Assembly: GCA_921293015.1 (NCBI GenBank)
Contig: OV121097.1
Span: forward strand, 29,671,429-29,735,428
From: Phorcus lineatus
Taxonomy: Eukaryota; Mollusca; Gastropoda; Trochida; Trochidae
Reading direction: 5' to 3'
DNA: 64,000 nucleotides
A model generated the notes under the pieces. It did no database searches and was not told the DNA's origin. It saw nothing but the letters and a program-made list of their open reading frames with translations. Within the stretch, counting starts at the first letter, position 1, and every line of letters begins with the position of its first letter. The position numbers were made by a program, and so were the translations under genes. Positions 39,160 through 51,219 of the stretch are shown one piece after another.

Positions 39160-39975
39160 ACAATGGCATGAAATAAATCTTTATTCTCGATGTGTTCATA
39201 AAATAGAGCACAACCTTTGAACTTTGACCTAATTTCAATTCAAATTCTTGGAATCGAATACGATGGGTCTCTAACTGGCCTTCACCTCCAAAAACACTTC
39301 TAGGATATGCTTTGGGAAACTATTTGTAAATATGTTGGTGTTTAGAAACCTGTGTAAACGGTAATTTCAAATATGAATTTCTTTTATCAGATAAGGCATA
39401 CTGTAATCAGTATTAACACGTATTTCTTACATGCAGTCTTGTGGACCGCGAATCTGTTTTCTCTGAAGTAGACACGACACATACACTCTTGCACAATACA
39501 CGAACAACCATTGATGCATAAAGACAAAAAACGCTAGTTCTTCAAAACTAGCGTATATTATGAAAATAAATTGTAAAGATAATTAGCTGTCAATCGTAAA
39601 AAATGAATAAGCAGTTAAATGGTTTAAGTATAACATTCCTAAAATGTTCTGTAAACGAGAACCCAATGATGTTGATTCTGGTAAAGCTGTAGGGGTCAGT
39701 GCTTTTCAGATATTGAAAACCATTCGAAAGTAAATTTAAAGTCTATCATGATGTTATTTTTTGTTCATCAAAACTATTCGATGATAGTGTTAAGGAAATG
39801 AATTGATGACTTAATGATATTTTCCTTTGAAAATATATTTCAATTTCAGAAATATAGAACTATCTGTCGTTGGAAGTCCTGAAGACTCGTATGTCTCTTA
39901 GCCGGCCCGTTGCTATACCATTGTCACACGGTTGAGTCTGGTTCAATTCCCGAAAGTCACAACGCTACCGGCTCT
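39160..39975 (-). other. 3' UTR with polyadenylation signal at about 39185-39180
   Basis: On the minus strand AGAATAAAG (signal 39185-39180) lies about 800 bases after the stop and is followed by a T-rich stretch, so the transcript probably ends near 39160. No canonical signal lies nearer; AATATA-type variants do. The stretch also carries a 9-bp hairpin (39531-39554, ACGCTAGTT arms) and one copy of a direct repeat shared with 34060-34215. Confidence 0.4.
39610..39790 (+). repeat. Direct repeat, copy 2 (pair with 34060-34215)
   Basis: Matches the copy at 34.1 kb over about 150 bases with moderate divergence. No coding potential shared. Confidence 0.55.
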
Positions 39976-40189
39976 CTAGTCAACACACATCTTTCTCGCT
40001 GTGTTGCAGGTTGGGTATTTCTCACAGCAGTCCTGGTTTCGGCGGCAGGGATGGCCATACCAGCAGTCGTAGCAGAGCTTGGCAGCCGGGTTGCACAGGT
40101 TGTATTTGCGGCAACAGTCGAAGTTGGAGCGGCAACGGTTCCGGAAGCAGTAGTGATCAGGGAGGTACTCCCATGGCATCTTGCGACGA
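39976..40189 (-). CDS. Exon 6: terminal exon with both cysteine modules and stop
   Basis: The acceptor CGCTTCTCAG ends at 40190 and the TAG stop is at 39978-39976. The exon is 214 nt and clearly richer in G+C than the flanks. It encodes SRRKMPWEYLPDHY and then all 12 cysteines. The two modules share the tails CC-(R/E)K-Y-x2-C-N-x(A/T)A-x-K-x-C, so they look like an internal duplication. All cysteines and the shared residues are intact, which argues for a functional gene. Confidence 0.9.
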
Positions 40190-43100
40190 CTGAGAAGCGA
40201 AAAAACAGATTAGACTCAAGAACAGATTTTTTAAATTAGAATTGTTGATAATCAAAATTAACTAGTAAAAGCTTGTTTGTTGATTTATTGTGATGTGTGG
40301 TAGTTTATGAGGAGTATCTGATTTAACGCTTACTCCTTCATACGAAAATTTCTGTCTGATTTGACAGATAAGTTGATAACTTCAACCATATTTTTGATAA
40401 GAATGTTTTGGTGAATTAGTAATTCGTCGTTTCCCTACTAGATTTAAGTGAGTACAAATGTAACAATGCTATATTTAGGATCACTGGATGTAGGTTTGTA
40501 GCTCGCAACATATTCGACCAGAAACAGTACAATAATTCGTAGTTTTGTAGATAATGTGATCCTAGATACACAATGTTACATACTCAAAGCATCTCTGTGG
40601 TATGTCTTTCTGAAAATTCAGCATATAGTTTACTAGTATATGACATAGGATGCATTGGCAACCTGAACACTAAAACTGGACGTTTTAACAAATACATTTA
40701 ATGCTTTTCATTATTTTTTTTATAAGCATGCATGCCGTATAGTCAGTTTCATGAATAATGGTTTTAAAGATTCTTTAAAATACTTGTATTCTGCTTAATA
40801 TCAACTACTTAATGATTTCTGCAATTTCAAAACAAATTGAATTCAATAACAGTATATATAAAAATCAGGGTAACCAAAATAAGTGGCACAATATTAAAGT
40901 AAATGTTCAACAGAAAATATCAAATATACAAAAATGAAGATGTGAAAGACAAAACAGTGTTCCTTACCGAACTAGAAGTTCTTTTTTTATCAAATGTACA
41001 CATTATCAGACTATATACTGTAACTGTCCTTTATAGAGCATGCATATTTGATTAGCAGAAATCTTAGAAAATACTTCTTTTAGATAAGTAAAATCTATGA
41101 AGTTCAAATTGGTAAGAAATCTTGATAAGTAAGAAAACGTTCAGAAAAACAGGTATAGTTACGTAGGAATATATCATATATTTTAGCAAAAGGTTTAATA
41201 CTACATGTACATCAGTTATGACGTGTGACAAGAAAAACGAATGCAAGGGGAAATGTTACAGATTTGAATATGTTTTCCTGATTAAGCAATCTCCTTGTTA
41301 CCTTAAGATAATATAAACATATCCTATGGGAATGATTGATAATACAATTCTTTTTTTCCTCAATAACTTGTTTCTGCTGGTTAGTTTTAGTATATGTTGA
41401 AGCACCTTACATATTATTGAAGGGGAGATTAAAATATTAGATGAAAAAGGTAAGCATTACTTTACTTTTCCCTAGTTAGATCTCGCAATAGGTACATTGC
41501 TGAGATATTGAAACACTGTACATATCATTGAAGGAATAGTTTAGTAACATCAGATGAAAAAGGTGGCTATTCTCTACTTTTACACAGGTCATAATGCGGG
41601 TATATTGTTAAAGTAACGAAGCAAAGTACATATCAATGAAGAATGGCTTAAAGTATATGCTGAGAAAGATAATATATTCTAGTTAGCTACATCGTCCTGG
41701 GGGTATATTAATGAGATACTGAAGCAAAGAAAATATTTTTGAAGAGATGATTTAATCAACACATCAGATGATAAGGGTAAAGTTTTTCTACCTATACTCA
41801 GATCTCCCTGCGAGTAAATTAATAAGCAAAGTAGATGTCATCGAAGGGATGGTTTAATAATGTCAGATAACACTTATACCAGTGGAAGCAGATGAATGGA
41901 GAAGGATAATTAGAGCAAAGAGAATGGAACCTTCTTGTACCTTGAACGTTGTCGCCACCCATAAAAACCTGAACGCTGTGAGGGCCTGAAAGAGTGATAT
42001 GTATTCCACTTACAGCACTACAAGACCACGACAAAATTAGCAGCCGTACTCGGATGCACGCGTGCATTCAACCAACGACAATTCAACGATATTTTCATTT
42101 GTGACGTACTGCAGTTGACTCAATTAAGTACTCTACATTTTCTAAGACATTTGATTTTAATATCGGTTCGATGTATCTAGTTCTAATTATCGAATAATCA
42201 AGAAAGAAAAGATATGGCAAAGTTCGGAAAGGAATGGTTACAAAATGTTTTGTTTTTTTATCAAAACAGGTGTATGGATACTCTATAGATTCATATTTAA
42301 TACATGTACTTTAGAGAGGGAAACTAAGTTTTAAAGTTTTTAAAAGCTTTTCGAGTGCAAATAGTGACTATCAAAAATAAAAACTAATATACATTTCTAC
42401 TATAGTTGCGTTAATGATTTAACATTAATTCCGAAATTAGCCATATATCTGACCACGAAATTTGGTAGCCAGATTAGAGTTTGTACCTTGAATATGGCTT
42501 CCAGTCATAAAATCGCGATCTCTGTACAATTCTGAAATAGGATATGCAACGTGGAGACTTACTACATAGAACAAAAGGCCATTACCTTTCTATTTTCATG
42601 AATTATGATTAAAACTGGTGCAAAACAAAAGGTTCTCAATTAATGAAAAATTAAAAATGAGAACATATACCCTAAGTTATTTGTCAAATGAAAACGATGA
42701 TCAACGAACTTGCTTTAGATTAATCACACTATAATTATCCCCTGTCTTACAATTGTCCAAATAAAACTAATACTTACAATTATATCTTATTCCAAAGTAA
42801 ATAAAAGAAAAATAATGGCCGAACGACAAAAGGTGCATATAAAAATACCGACATGCATCACAAGTTTACCGATATGTAAGTGTAAAACATTTCTTTCAAA
42901 GGCTTAAATATTATTAAATAACAGATTTGAAAATGTTTAGAACTCCTTATATGCTTATCAATGTAAATGCTCACACTTGTGGCCTTTCTTTCTCTAACTT
43001 TTAAAGAAAATATTTTGAAGAAAGCATAATGATTTTAAGGAAACTACTCATACTCATCTAGCGACTTTATAAAAAAAATGGTGCAACATGCATAGATATC

Positions 43101-46100
43101 CCAAAAGGGATGAACAAAATATCATGTTAATTTCAAATTCAAGTCTAAAGTTAATTAGACGTATAAAAATGAAGTATCATGAACGTAAAAACAACAGACA
43201 TAACTAGAAAGATGCAAATAAAATTGTATCTTCCATTAATAAATTCTAAACGTTTCAATTATTTTACAAAACAAAAGAATTCCATTATTTAGTAGTCTAT
43301 AACTAGTCGTAAGATATAATATGTCTTCTATTTCAATATTTCACCAGTGTTTGTGATATCACATCGGCCTACCATATTTACCATTTTCATGTGGAGAAAC
43401 CTAGTTCTAAAACATTTGATCTCAACAAAAATAAGGCAACGCATTTGATTAATTTAGTCGTTCAGATATATTGATATCTTTGAGTGTTTGAGTTAACTTG
43501 TTGCTATAATACTGAATTATACAGCTGCATACCAAAGGTTCTTTCAAATACCACTATATCGTAGTGCAAATATCATGTAATTTGGATTTAGTTTAGACGT
43601 CAATAAATGAACTTCAGAAAAAACGACAATGAATCACTTTAGTCCATGTGTAATATTTTTTATTCTCATGTCTCTCATGAAAATATTTCGCATGATAGAC
43701 AGAAGGGGTAATATTTTCGAACTTTCGATTTCCTGAAATTGAGATTAAAATATTCCAGTTGAAATCTCCGAGAAAAAGTTCAGCACAATCACATTGACTT
43801 AGTGCAAGGGGACACACATGACTTGTGTTAAAGCTTTTGATAATTTAATATGAATTTTGTATAGAAGTGAAAATGAGTGTTTTCAGAATTTTTACCAAAA
43901 ACTGTTTGGAATGATGACTACGTCAGTTCTTCATTGCTGTGTTGAAAATTCAACAATATCCGGGTTTTTTTCGTAATGCTAAGTTGCCTTAAACACATCC
44001 AAAATTACATGATATTTGCACTAGGATACGCAGGTGTGTGAACAAACTGTCGGTATGCAGATGTATTGAATTCAGTAATTTTCCATAATCAAGTAACATG
44101 TTCACCATGCGAGGATAATTCTGTCTCTGTAATATGTGAGTTTTCTTGGTAAACATGACACAAAACTACATGCGACAACCAAAAGAGAAAATAAAGAGGC
44201 ATGCTGTTTAATTTGATATTTTCGGTTGGCCAAAATCAATAATGGCGATACAGGACCAAGTAAGTCTACAAGTTGCAACGAGCGAAATCGTCTTGATCAT
44301 TTTCTGAATCCATTTGTAAATTGAGGCTTTTTTAAAGGTTATTTAACTAATCGTGCATTAGTGCAAAAACAAACATGCTATACTAATTGTTACATTAATG
44401 CTACCGTAGTGGATTTAATGTATCTACATACTTCCATCTCTAGCTCATAATATATTGAGTTACATAAAGTATTGAGAAACCCCAACGTGGTGATTTCTGA
44501 TAATAGAAAGGTTCAATTGGAATCAAAGGCAACAAATAATTCTGTTATATTTGGTTAGGCTATCCTTTCACAAATATGCATTAACAGCACGATGACTAAT
44601 AGTTGACGCTTACGATTCTATTACCATCAGGGTTACTATCTTTAACTAGTAATTCGAGGTATTCTTGGCCACATAAGTAACCTTACCTTGTCTTTTACAT
44701 GAGCTTCAAATACCTTACAATTCGTTTTCATCGTCGGCTACCATATAACCTAAATAACCTCTTAACCATTAAGTAGGGTTACATTCCTCCATTCATTTAG
44801 AATAACATACTTGTATCATGATGATCATAGAATTATTATGGTTAACCTTGTCACTTTACTAGGTCACGTGCGTTGCAACGTCTAACAAAACGGGAAGATA
44901 TATTAATAAAGAAAACCCATTCGAATGAGTAATATCTGTTTTGTACCATATAGCATTTCAATAGGTAAACCGTAAGTAAAACTGAGTTAAGAGGGAACAC
45001 CTCGCTCTACCACGCCTATCCATATCCCTTTAGATTAGGTAACAAAGACAAATACAGATATTTGTGAAAGGATGCATTTGATATTTGCAGTGTTCTTCTG
45101 TTGGAAGTACGGAGATACATTTAGGCGAACCAAGGCAAATCATCTACCAACCTTTTGGTTACTACTTATATCTCACCTAGAGTAACGTCCCCTTCCTCGG
45201 TTGTTCCATCCATAGCGAGGCCGACTCGGAGCACGGAAGTAGGATAAACGTGCATACCTGGAGTAAAATATCCATTGGTTATCACATATATATCAAAGAA
45301 CATTTGAACACGAACAAGTATTTGTTTAGGTGAGCTCGAGAGGGCACATGTTTTACTCTCACAAAAAGTGAAAATAACTATATTTAGTTTCCAAATAAAA
45401 ATTACTCCCGTCCTTATGATTGCTATTACAACATTTTCGTTATTTGCATCATCATCAATTTAACTATTTAAAAAATCTGCAGAGCTCCTTTAATGCCACT
45501 GACGGGAAATAATTCGTAGCTATGTTTAGCATTTGATATTTGACTTGCCATCTGTGAAGTGCCGCTATTGATAAATGGGAATAACTTTCTGTTTTGGTTA
45601 TATAAATTGCGACACCAGGCATTTCACTTCATAGATATCAGGCATTGAAGGAGCTCTGCGGATTACGATAAGCTGATGTCACTGCATGCATCGTTATGTT
45701 CGCACCAAAAGCACTAAACATGTTCCGCAACAGGCCGGCCAAAACAATCGTAGTTCTAAAACTTATATAGGCAGACATAAGAATGATATGGTTGTGTCGA
45801 AGATAGTGCTAGTATATAAGAAAAATGGACGTACGGTTACGACTTCTGAACATAATACTGATACTTGCTCAATTATTATCGTAAATTAAAAAAGGTCATT
45901 CCATGGCCTTTTGGGGATGAAAGTGCAAGTCAAGTGACCTGATTTGATAATAAGCAACATGATATGAGCATTTTAGAATAAGAACCTTACACAACATCAT
46001 CATAAGCTTTAAATGATTTTTCATGCCGAACTGTTATATTATTGAACGAGTCCGACTTTTCCGGACCAAACTTTTTTCTTCACACGAGGTATGAAGTGAA

Positions 46101-46859
46101 TATTTTGATATCAATATTTTTGATCGACGATGTGGTAATAATTGTTCTGCACACGTAATAATATTAGTAGGAATTTCATTCCTTAAGAAATGTTATTCTA
46201 AAAATAGTTTTCGTATCGAAACTATAGAAACTATAGGGAGTCAATAGGGTAAAGACACACTTACTTTTTCTCTATATTTTGCTCACTATCTTGGTCTTCT
46301 GTAGTTTCCTCATTTTCAAACAAACTCGTATCTGTGGAAAAAATAACAAAGCTTTAAGTCAACTTTATCATGTAGAGACGTTTAAGTTCGTATTCTGTGA
46401 CAGAGATTCGATGCTCAACTTTACAAGAATGCAATATATCTACATGTAAATACATGCTTTTTACTTTTACTCTAAACATGGCAATATATCTTTCATAATG
46501 GCGATACATATGTTCGTAACGAGATGAATATTTGAAATTTACCAATTTGATCAAATACAGATAGAATTATTTCGATGAAAACAGAATTAAAACGATAGAA
46601 CATGAAACGTTATGTTTCAGATAGTAAACTACTAAACTATATTAAAACTAGATGGACCCAATTTGAAAGAATTCAACAATTGCTTTAACAACATATACCA
46701 TTTTAAGAAGATATTGAATATGATTTACGATAACGATACAATTTTTACATTGAAAAACAAATCTTGTTCAAAACTAAGAAAAACCATACCTTGAGCACGT
46801 GAGTAAGAAAGCACCATTGCGAAGACTGCACATAAGGCTAAGGCATAATACGGTTTCAT
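39976..46859 (-). CDS. Secreted pre-pro-protein with two tandem C-C-CC-C-C cysteine modules (multi-exon)
   Basis: Five coding exons, read on the minus strand: 46859-46790, 46331-46265, 45257-45177, 41985-41941 (cassette) and 40189-39976. All introns are GT-AG, phases 1, 2, 2, 2 agree, and the sum is 477 nt, giving 158 residues plus a TAG stop. Residues 1 to about 22 form a signal peptide (hydrophobic LALCAVFAMVL, then SYSRAQ). Residues 24-45 are acidic (EETTEDQDSEQ). Residues 46-88 are rich in Arg, Tyr, Gly and Ser. The basic run RRK at 89-91 could be a processing site that frees a C-terminal peptide from 92. This carries 12 cysteines spaced C-x4-C-x5-CC-x5-C-x6-C, x2, C-x5-C-x5-CC-x5-C-x6-C, the cystine-knot (framework VI/VII-like) spacing twice. 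No family was recognised. A secreted defence, venom-like, shell-matrix or signalling peptide all remain possible. The exon structure is very well supported; the function is not. Confidence 0.85.
41391..41870. repeat. Degenerate tandem array, about 102-112 bp period, five units
   Basis: Units start with variants of GAAGCAxxGTACATATCATTGAAGG near 41397, 41509, 41621, 41723 and 41825. They continue through a (T/C)AGATGAxAAxGG segment and a second GGTATATT.. segment. The array lies in the last intron of the cysteine-rich gene and ends about 70 bases from the cassette exon. Confidence 0.7.
41941..41985 (-). CDS. Exon 5: 45-nt in-phase cassette exon
   Basis: The acceptor CATATCACTCTTTCAG ends at 41986 and the donor TTCAAG/GTACAAG begins at 41940. 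The exon is exactly 15 codons and phase 2 at both ends, so including or skipping it keeps the frame. In frame it reads R-PSQRSGFYGWRQRS-S, which resembles the exon 4 motif APSRPRYGWNNRGRGR and so looks like an exon duplication. It is probably alternatively spliced, but that is inference. The donor is weaker than those of the other exons. Confidence 0.65.
43562..44023. mobile_element. MITE with 25-bp inverted ends and TA target site
   Basis: The ends TAGTGCAAATATCATGTAAT and its complement (44023 inward) continue into TTGGAT and TTTGGAT. If the outer TA is the target duplication the element is Tc1/mariner-like. A 67-codon minus-strand open frame inside (43614-43817) has no recognised domain and is probably chance. 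The element lies in an intron of the cysteine-rich gene. Confidence 0.6.
45177..45257 (-). CDS. Exon 4: Arg/Tyr/Gly-rich linker
   Basis: An 81-nt exon (27 codons) with acceptor TTTTACTCCAG and donor CTCTAG/GTGAGA, phase 2 at both ends. It encodes RAPSRPRYGWNNRGRGRYS after KYARLSYF. Its PS..R..YGW..R pattern is repeated in the cassette exon at 41941-41985. G+C content is well above the flanking introns. Confidence 0.8.
   Translation of the reverse strand, partial: VCTFILLPCSESASLWMEQPRKGTLL
45477..45661. mobile_element. Small palindromic MITE inside the cysteine-rich gene
   Basis: Inverted ends CTGCAGAGCTCCTTTAATGCC and CCGCAGAGCTCCTTCAATGCC (reverse complement of the right end), with further inner complementarity (GTGAAGTGCC and GGCATTTCAC). 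It sits in the intron between exons 3 and 4. No coding capacity. Confidence 0.6.
46265..46331 (-). CDS. Exon 3: acidic propeptide
   Basis: A 67-nt exon between the acceptor TTTTTTCCACAG and the donor AAAAA/GTAAGTG. In the frame left by exon 2 it reads DTSLFENEETTEDQDSEQN then IEK, strongly acidic. Acidic spacers before a basic, cysteine-rich mature peptide are common in secreted peptide precursors. Confidence 0.8.
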
Positions 46860-46891
46860 GCTGATTGGCAGGCCGTGGTGTAGCAAAGAAT
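46790..46891 (-). CDS. Exon 2: leader end, start codon and signal peptide
   Basis: The acceptor TTTGCTTTTCAG ends at 46892 and the donor CTCAAG/GTATGG begins at 46789. The first 32 nt are leader. ATG is at 46859-46857 in a fair context (A four bases upstream of the ATG, C just before it). The coding part is 70 nt and leaves phase 1. The encoded hydrophobic core with small residues towards the end is typical of a secretory signal. Confidence 0.85.
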
Positions 46892-46899
46892 CTGAAAAG

Positions 46900-49800
46900 C
46901 AAAGCGAATTCGTAACACCTTTATCATAATCCAGTGAAATGGCACTAAAATCCTCTAAACTGATAAAAAAAAGCAATGTCAGAAGTAACACCCCTATCTT
47001 ATCTCAAACATGACGCACTACTTTTTACTTTAGAAAAGACAAACGATTGTAAATACCCTGGTCTTGTAAAAGGTAAATGCATTTATGCATTTAGGTTTGA
47101 AAACAAGTTGAGTGACACCCATGGATGATTTCCCAGGGTTTGTTCATTGTAAAAGCATTTAAATTCTAGTTTGAAATTGGAAAACAACACCAATATTATT
47201 TATAATTATTTTAACATCATCATAGAGATATAAATCAAATAATTTCAAACTTGAATTTTAAATTACTAATACCAGATTCTGTTGACGCTTCGATAAATGT
47301 ACATGACAATAAAGTGCAAAAATTAAAAAGTCCTTTATTTCGTGTTTTTACAGAGTGTCAATGGAGTATATCAAAAAGAAAAACATGATATAGTTTTGAC
47401 CTAAAAAAACTTACATTTGTTTCAGAGATACATTATTCGGAAACCGAAAATTCCAATTTCATTGAATATCACGTGGCAATATCACCCAACTGCACATTAC
47501 TTCACTTGCTATAGTTTCACGTAAAGGAAAGAAATTGGAGATTATTGAACATAAAAGGTATTAACATCTTCGTATAAAACATTACTTTATACTTAAGAGA
47601 GAGCAGTCCCAAGCATCGGTCGTTAACATTACAGAACAATATATTTATTGGATAAAATGCCATTAGAAAAGGCAGTTTCATATTACACACGCTTTCAAAT
47701 CACATCAGCTTTGATTTTACATACGTTTTATACGTTTGATAATATAACTTTAGATCGTATGATTCACAAGAAATCACAAACAATGCATTATTTAAAGGAA
47801 TAAATCATGCTTCAATGATTCGATTTTAAGATCTGAAAGCCTATACAGATATATAATTAGTAAATTTCGTATATCTGGTATAATTGGTCGAATTGGAAAC
47901 TGTTAAAGTTCACAAAACTAATCCAAGAGGTAACATTGCAGAGGTTGCATTGGATAACTGATATCTCCGCTGTAACATCTGAAGTATTTATCAAATTTAA
48001 GTCGTTCAAAATGTGCTAATAACATTTTCTATCCTTCGAGCGGACACTGAGACCATTGATGTTAGAAAATAATTGGAAAGAATAAATTAATTTAATTGGA
48101 AAAAGACAGGAATAGAAAATGAGAATGAGAAAAATATGAATTCTCCAAAAAAATTCTAGTTTGAATCTTTCTTCTGATAAATATCAAAGAAAATGGCAAC
48201 AACAGGATCATCTGCATGATCACCACAGAAACTCGTGTCCAGTGCTCGGCACCGATTGACAAGAAAGTTTCCACTTAAAGAAATTCGGGAGTAAAACTAT
48301 TCTTCATCCTTGTCGAAATTGCCCGTTTCTGACACCTTCTATATCGTTTGAAAATAACAACAAAGAAAGTAAGTTAATAAAGTTTTTCACTTAGTTCTTT
48401 GTCAGAGTCACTGCGTCTTGCTAGAATATCAGTGATCTTTGGGAGTTCAGTCCCACCATGTTACAAAGTTATAAACACTTCACTATTCCTCATCATCTAT
48501 TTGAAGAACTGTTAGAAATTATAAAGTAAAACATCTGTTGGAAATTGATCAGAATGGAAATTTGTTAAATTAAATTAGTAACAGAATTCAATCACAATAA
48601 ATAGTTAAAATAAGTAATTCCTATGGATAGACTTTTATGTTCGATTCATGAACTTCACGTACGAAAACACTTGTCTTGTGCATAAAATGCTTAAAAAAAC
48701 CTCCAACCTATATGTCATTGAGAGAAGAGAAATAAACCATGAATTAATAAATTACAAATTAGTTAACTGGCATAATGACATGAACTGTGAAGTACCGAAA
48801 TAATGTCAAATCTAAAATATATCTGTAAGAAAAAGCAGATACCTTAATGTCCTACTCAGATTGCACAAATGTTGTTTTACTTGCGTTGAGTAGATGACTA
48901 AACATGAAATGGCATGTACTGTTTGAGCAATATTGCGGGAGTTGTATGTAAGGAAGACGTTAAAGGGAGTTTTTATGGATTATCAACTGGCTATCAGTAC
49001 CATAAAGAAGTTGATAATCAATAAAAACTCCTTGTCTGCCTCATGAAATGGCACGTCTAATACCACTGATTAAAGGGAATAACTTCTCACAGATAAAATG
49101 TAAAGAACGTCCATGATAAAACAAAACAGGACCCATACTTTCAAAGCCAGAAGTGCTGTAACCTTAAATAAAGAATATTACGAGTAACAATAACTACTTC
49201 GAGTTAGTTGTTCTGAAGGAATTACAGACGATGAATACACAGAAAAACCTAAATCCTTAGCGTTGAGATCTTTGCATCATTGGATTTAGAAATAAGGTAT
49301 TTTTTCATTCTGTAGCTTCAAGATGCAACTCGAAGAAAGTATACCGTTTATTTAGAAGCATTATCTTTGAAAACAATCAATATATGCACTGAATGTACCA
49401 GGAAGTAAAAGCGATAAAGTGAAAAGTGTTTAAGAAAATCATTGTTCAGCATATATACATTTTCCATTCTAAACAATGATGATCTCGAAAGAAGAATACG
49501 ATTCCCAGTATCCTATTAACAAATCATGGTCCCTTTTATCGAGATGCTTACATTGTAAATGCGCCCGGAAAGTGATTTCAAAAGAGATTCAACTATGTTA
49601 CCTTTAAGACAATTACATTGTCGAACCTCATGCCGTTATGTTTGCCTTTGAATTACATTCTACTAATAAATCAAAATGTTTCTAAGAAAATGCATCTGCA
49701 GTTATAAAAGAGTAAAAGCTTGAACAATGCCAATAAGGTAAACTTGACTGAAAAGTAGTGAACCAAAAACATGCAACCATTTTGACGACATTCGGTTGAT

Positions 49801-50110
49801 TGATAATGGTCTCTTTCAATGCAAGTTCTCGAATCATCAGTTAGAACACAATTTCCTCAAGTCGATAACTCTCCTCAAACTTAATTCCATTATATTAAAA
49901 TCTCCAATCAAATTAAAATCTTCCAATTCTACCCATTGATTTAACCAGCAACGCTCAGTTACTGACAGGTCTCGGTGATAACGTTATTGAAATACGGCGA
50001 TGCAACACTAAGTCGATATAGACGGAACTGCTATCCTGAAGAAGATAAATCCAGCAATGGCATAAAATCAAATCTACTGAAATGAGATTGAAAAGCAGCA
50101 GAACAAATCA
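46900..50110 (-). other. First intron of the cysteine-rich gene
   Basis: If exon 1 at 50116-50146 is right, this is a 3.2-kb intron. It is A+T rich and holds the foldback at 48964-49035; no nested gene was seen. Confidence 0.4.
48964..49035. repeat. Short foldback element, 26-bp arms
   Basis: AAGGGAGTTTTTATGGATTA...TCAACT pairs with AGTTGATAATC...AATAAAAACTCCTT, leaving a loop of about 20 bases. It lies in the first intron of the cysteine-rich gene. Probably a small MITE remnant. Confidence 0.5.
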
Positions 50111-50115
50111 CTTAC

Positions 50116-50146
50116 CAGCTACAATGCGAGAGACAATCAATAGAAT
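50116..50146 (-). other. Leader (5' UTR) exon 1 of the cysteine-rich secreted protein gene
   Basis: A strong donor, TAGCTG/GTAAGTGAT, ends this short stretch at 50116. The proposed transcription start is the A of an initiator-like TCATTCT at 50146, giving a 31-nt noncoding exon. It would splice to the acceptor at 46892. Joining the two is inferred from orientation, donor strength and the missing promoter upstream of exon 2; no transcript is available here. Confidence 0.5.
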
Positions 50147-50300
50147 GACAACTCCCGCGTTTCTTGTCTGTATTAAATCCGAGATCTAATATCGAACTCC
50201 CCCACGCTGTAACTTCATTGAAGCGCACTATTGTGACATCAACATCCTACCATTTGCACAGCTTGCTTACGAGTCTTCCACAGCCGACCACTATACGTCT
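50143..50300 (-). promoter_or_regulatory. Putative core promoter of the cysteine-rich protein gene
   Basis: A TATA-like TTTAATAC (50177-50170) lies about 31 bases upstream of the initiator TCATTCT (A at 50146), the normal spacing. The sequence upstream to about 50560 is clearly richer in G+C than the intron on the other side. No specific activator site could be named with confidence. Confidence 0.4.
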
Positions 50301-51219
50301 ACTGCACACAAGCTGATATCGTGCAACGATTGGAACCCTATGGACGGACTGGGTTGTTTAATGCCTGTTAGGGTGTAACTCTCAGGAACTTCTGCACCCC
50401 ATCTTATCGTGTATCGCCACCTATTGGTCGGTAAATGTATTAAAGAGTTGGGCAGAACTTGTGGGCGATGATAGGTTTCTGTATTGGCAAATGTTTCAAC
50501 GAGTGGGTGACTCCATCAACGGAAGTGACGTTGCAGTGGTGGGCGACCTTTTGTGCGCTTTAGAAAGATAAAATCGCCCTTAGGACTCACTGCTCCTTTT
50601 ACTTAAATAGTAAAATCGTTACGAATAATAAATATATAATGATTAAGAAATACATGTAAGGTAACCAAACTAAATTCATTTTGGAAAAGTAGCCGCACGG
50701 TGAGAGTGGGCGACCTTGAATTAGTTATTCACATCTTGTCATGTATGTAAAATTCAGCAATGATTCATAAATTCAAAACATCTCGTCATTTGTGTCTAAT
50801 TCACACATATGGAATATCTCGTAAGACGCTTATATGTTATCTGTTATCCAACAAATCTTACGGTATTTCTACTTTAAACTTCTTGGACAGAAGTCTTTCA
50901 AGGGACACTTCTGTCCATAATGTTGTAAGATATATATATCTCAAACTCTTAATAATAACTCCCACATTAAAAAAATTATGAAAGATGTACCCACACTCGC
51001 ATTTCATTATGACATTCAAAAGAGAACAAACATATCTCAATTTTTACTTATTTTTACAAATCTTGTGAAATGACATATTGAATCAGGGGAAAATTGTTAT
51101 TCTATCCAAAAGACCTTCATGACAGTTTAGATTAAATAAAATGTTAATTTCAACAAAATGTGATATCGTTTTCCGTTGAACACTGTCCCGCTTAATAACA
51201 CGATTAACGATTTAATTTC

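Noticed and set aside
39850-39901. Plus-strand acceptor followed by a 16-codon frame ending in TAG
   Set aside because: Too short, and it lies antisense in the 3' UTR of the supported minus-strand gene.
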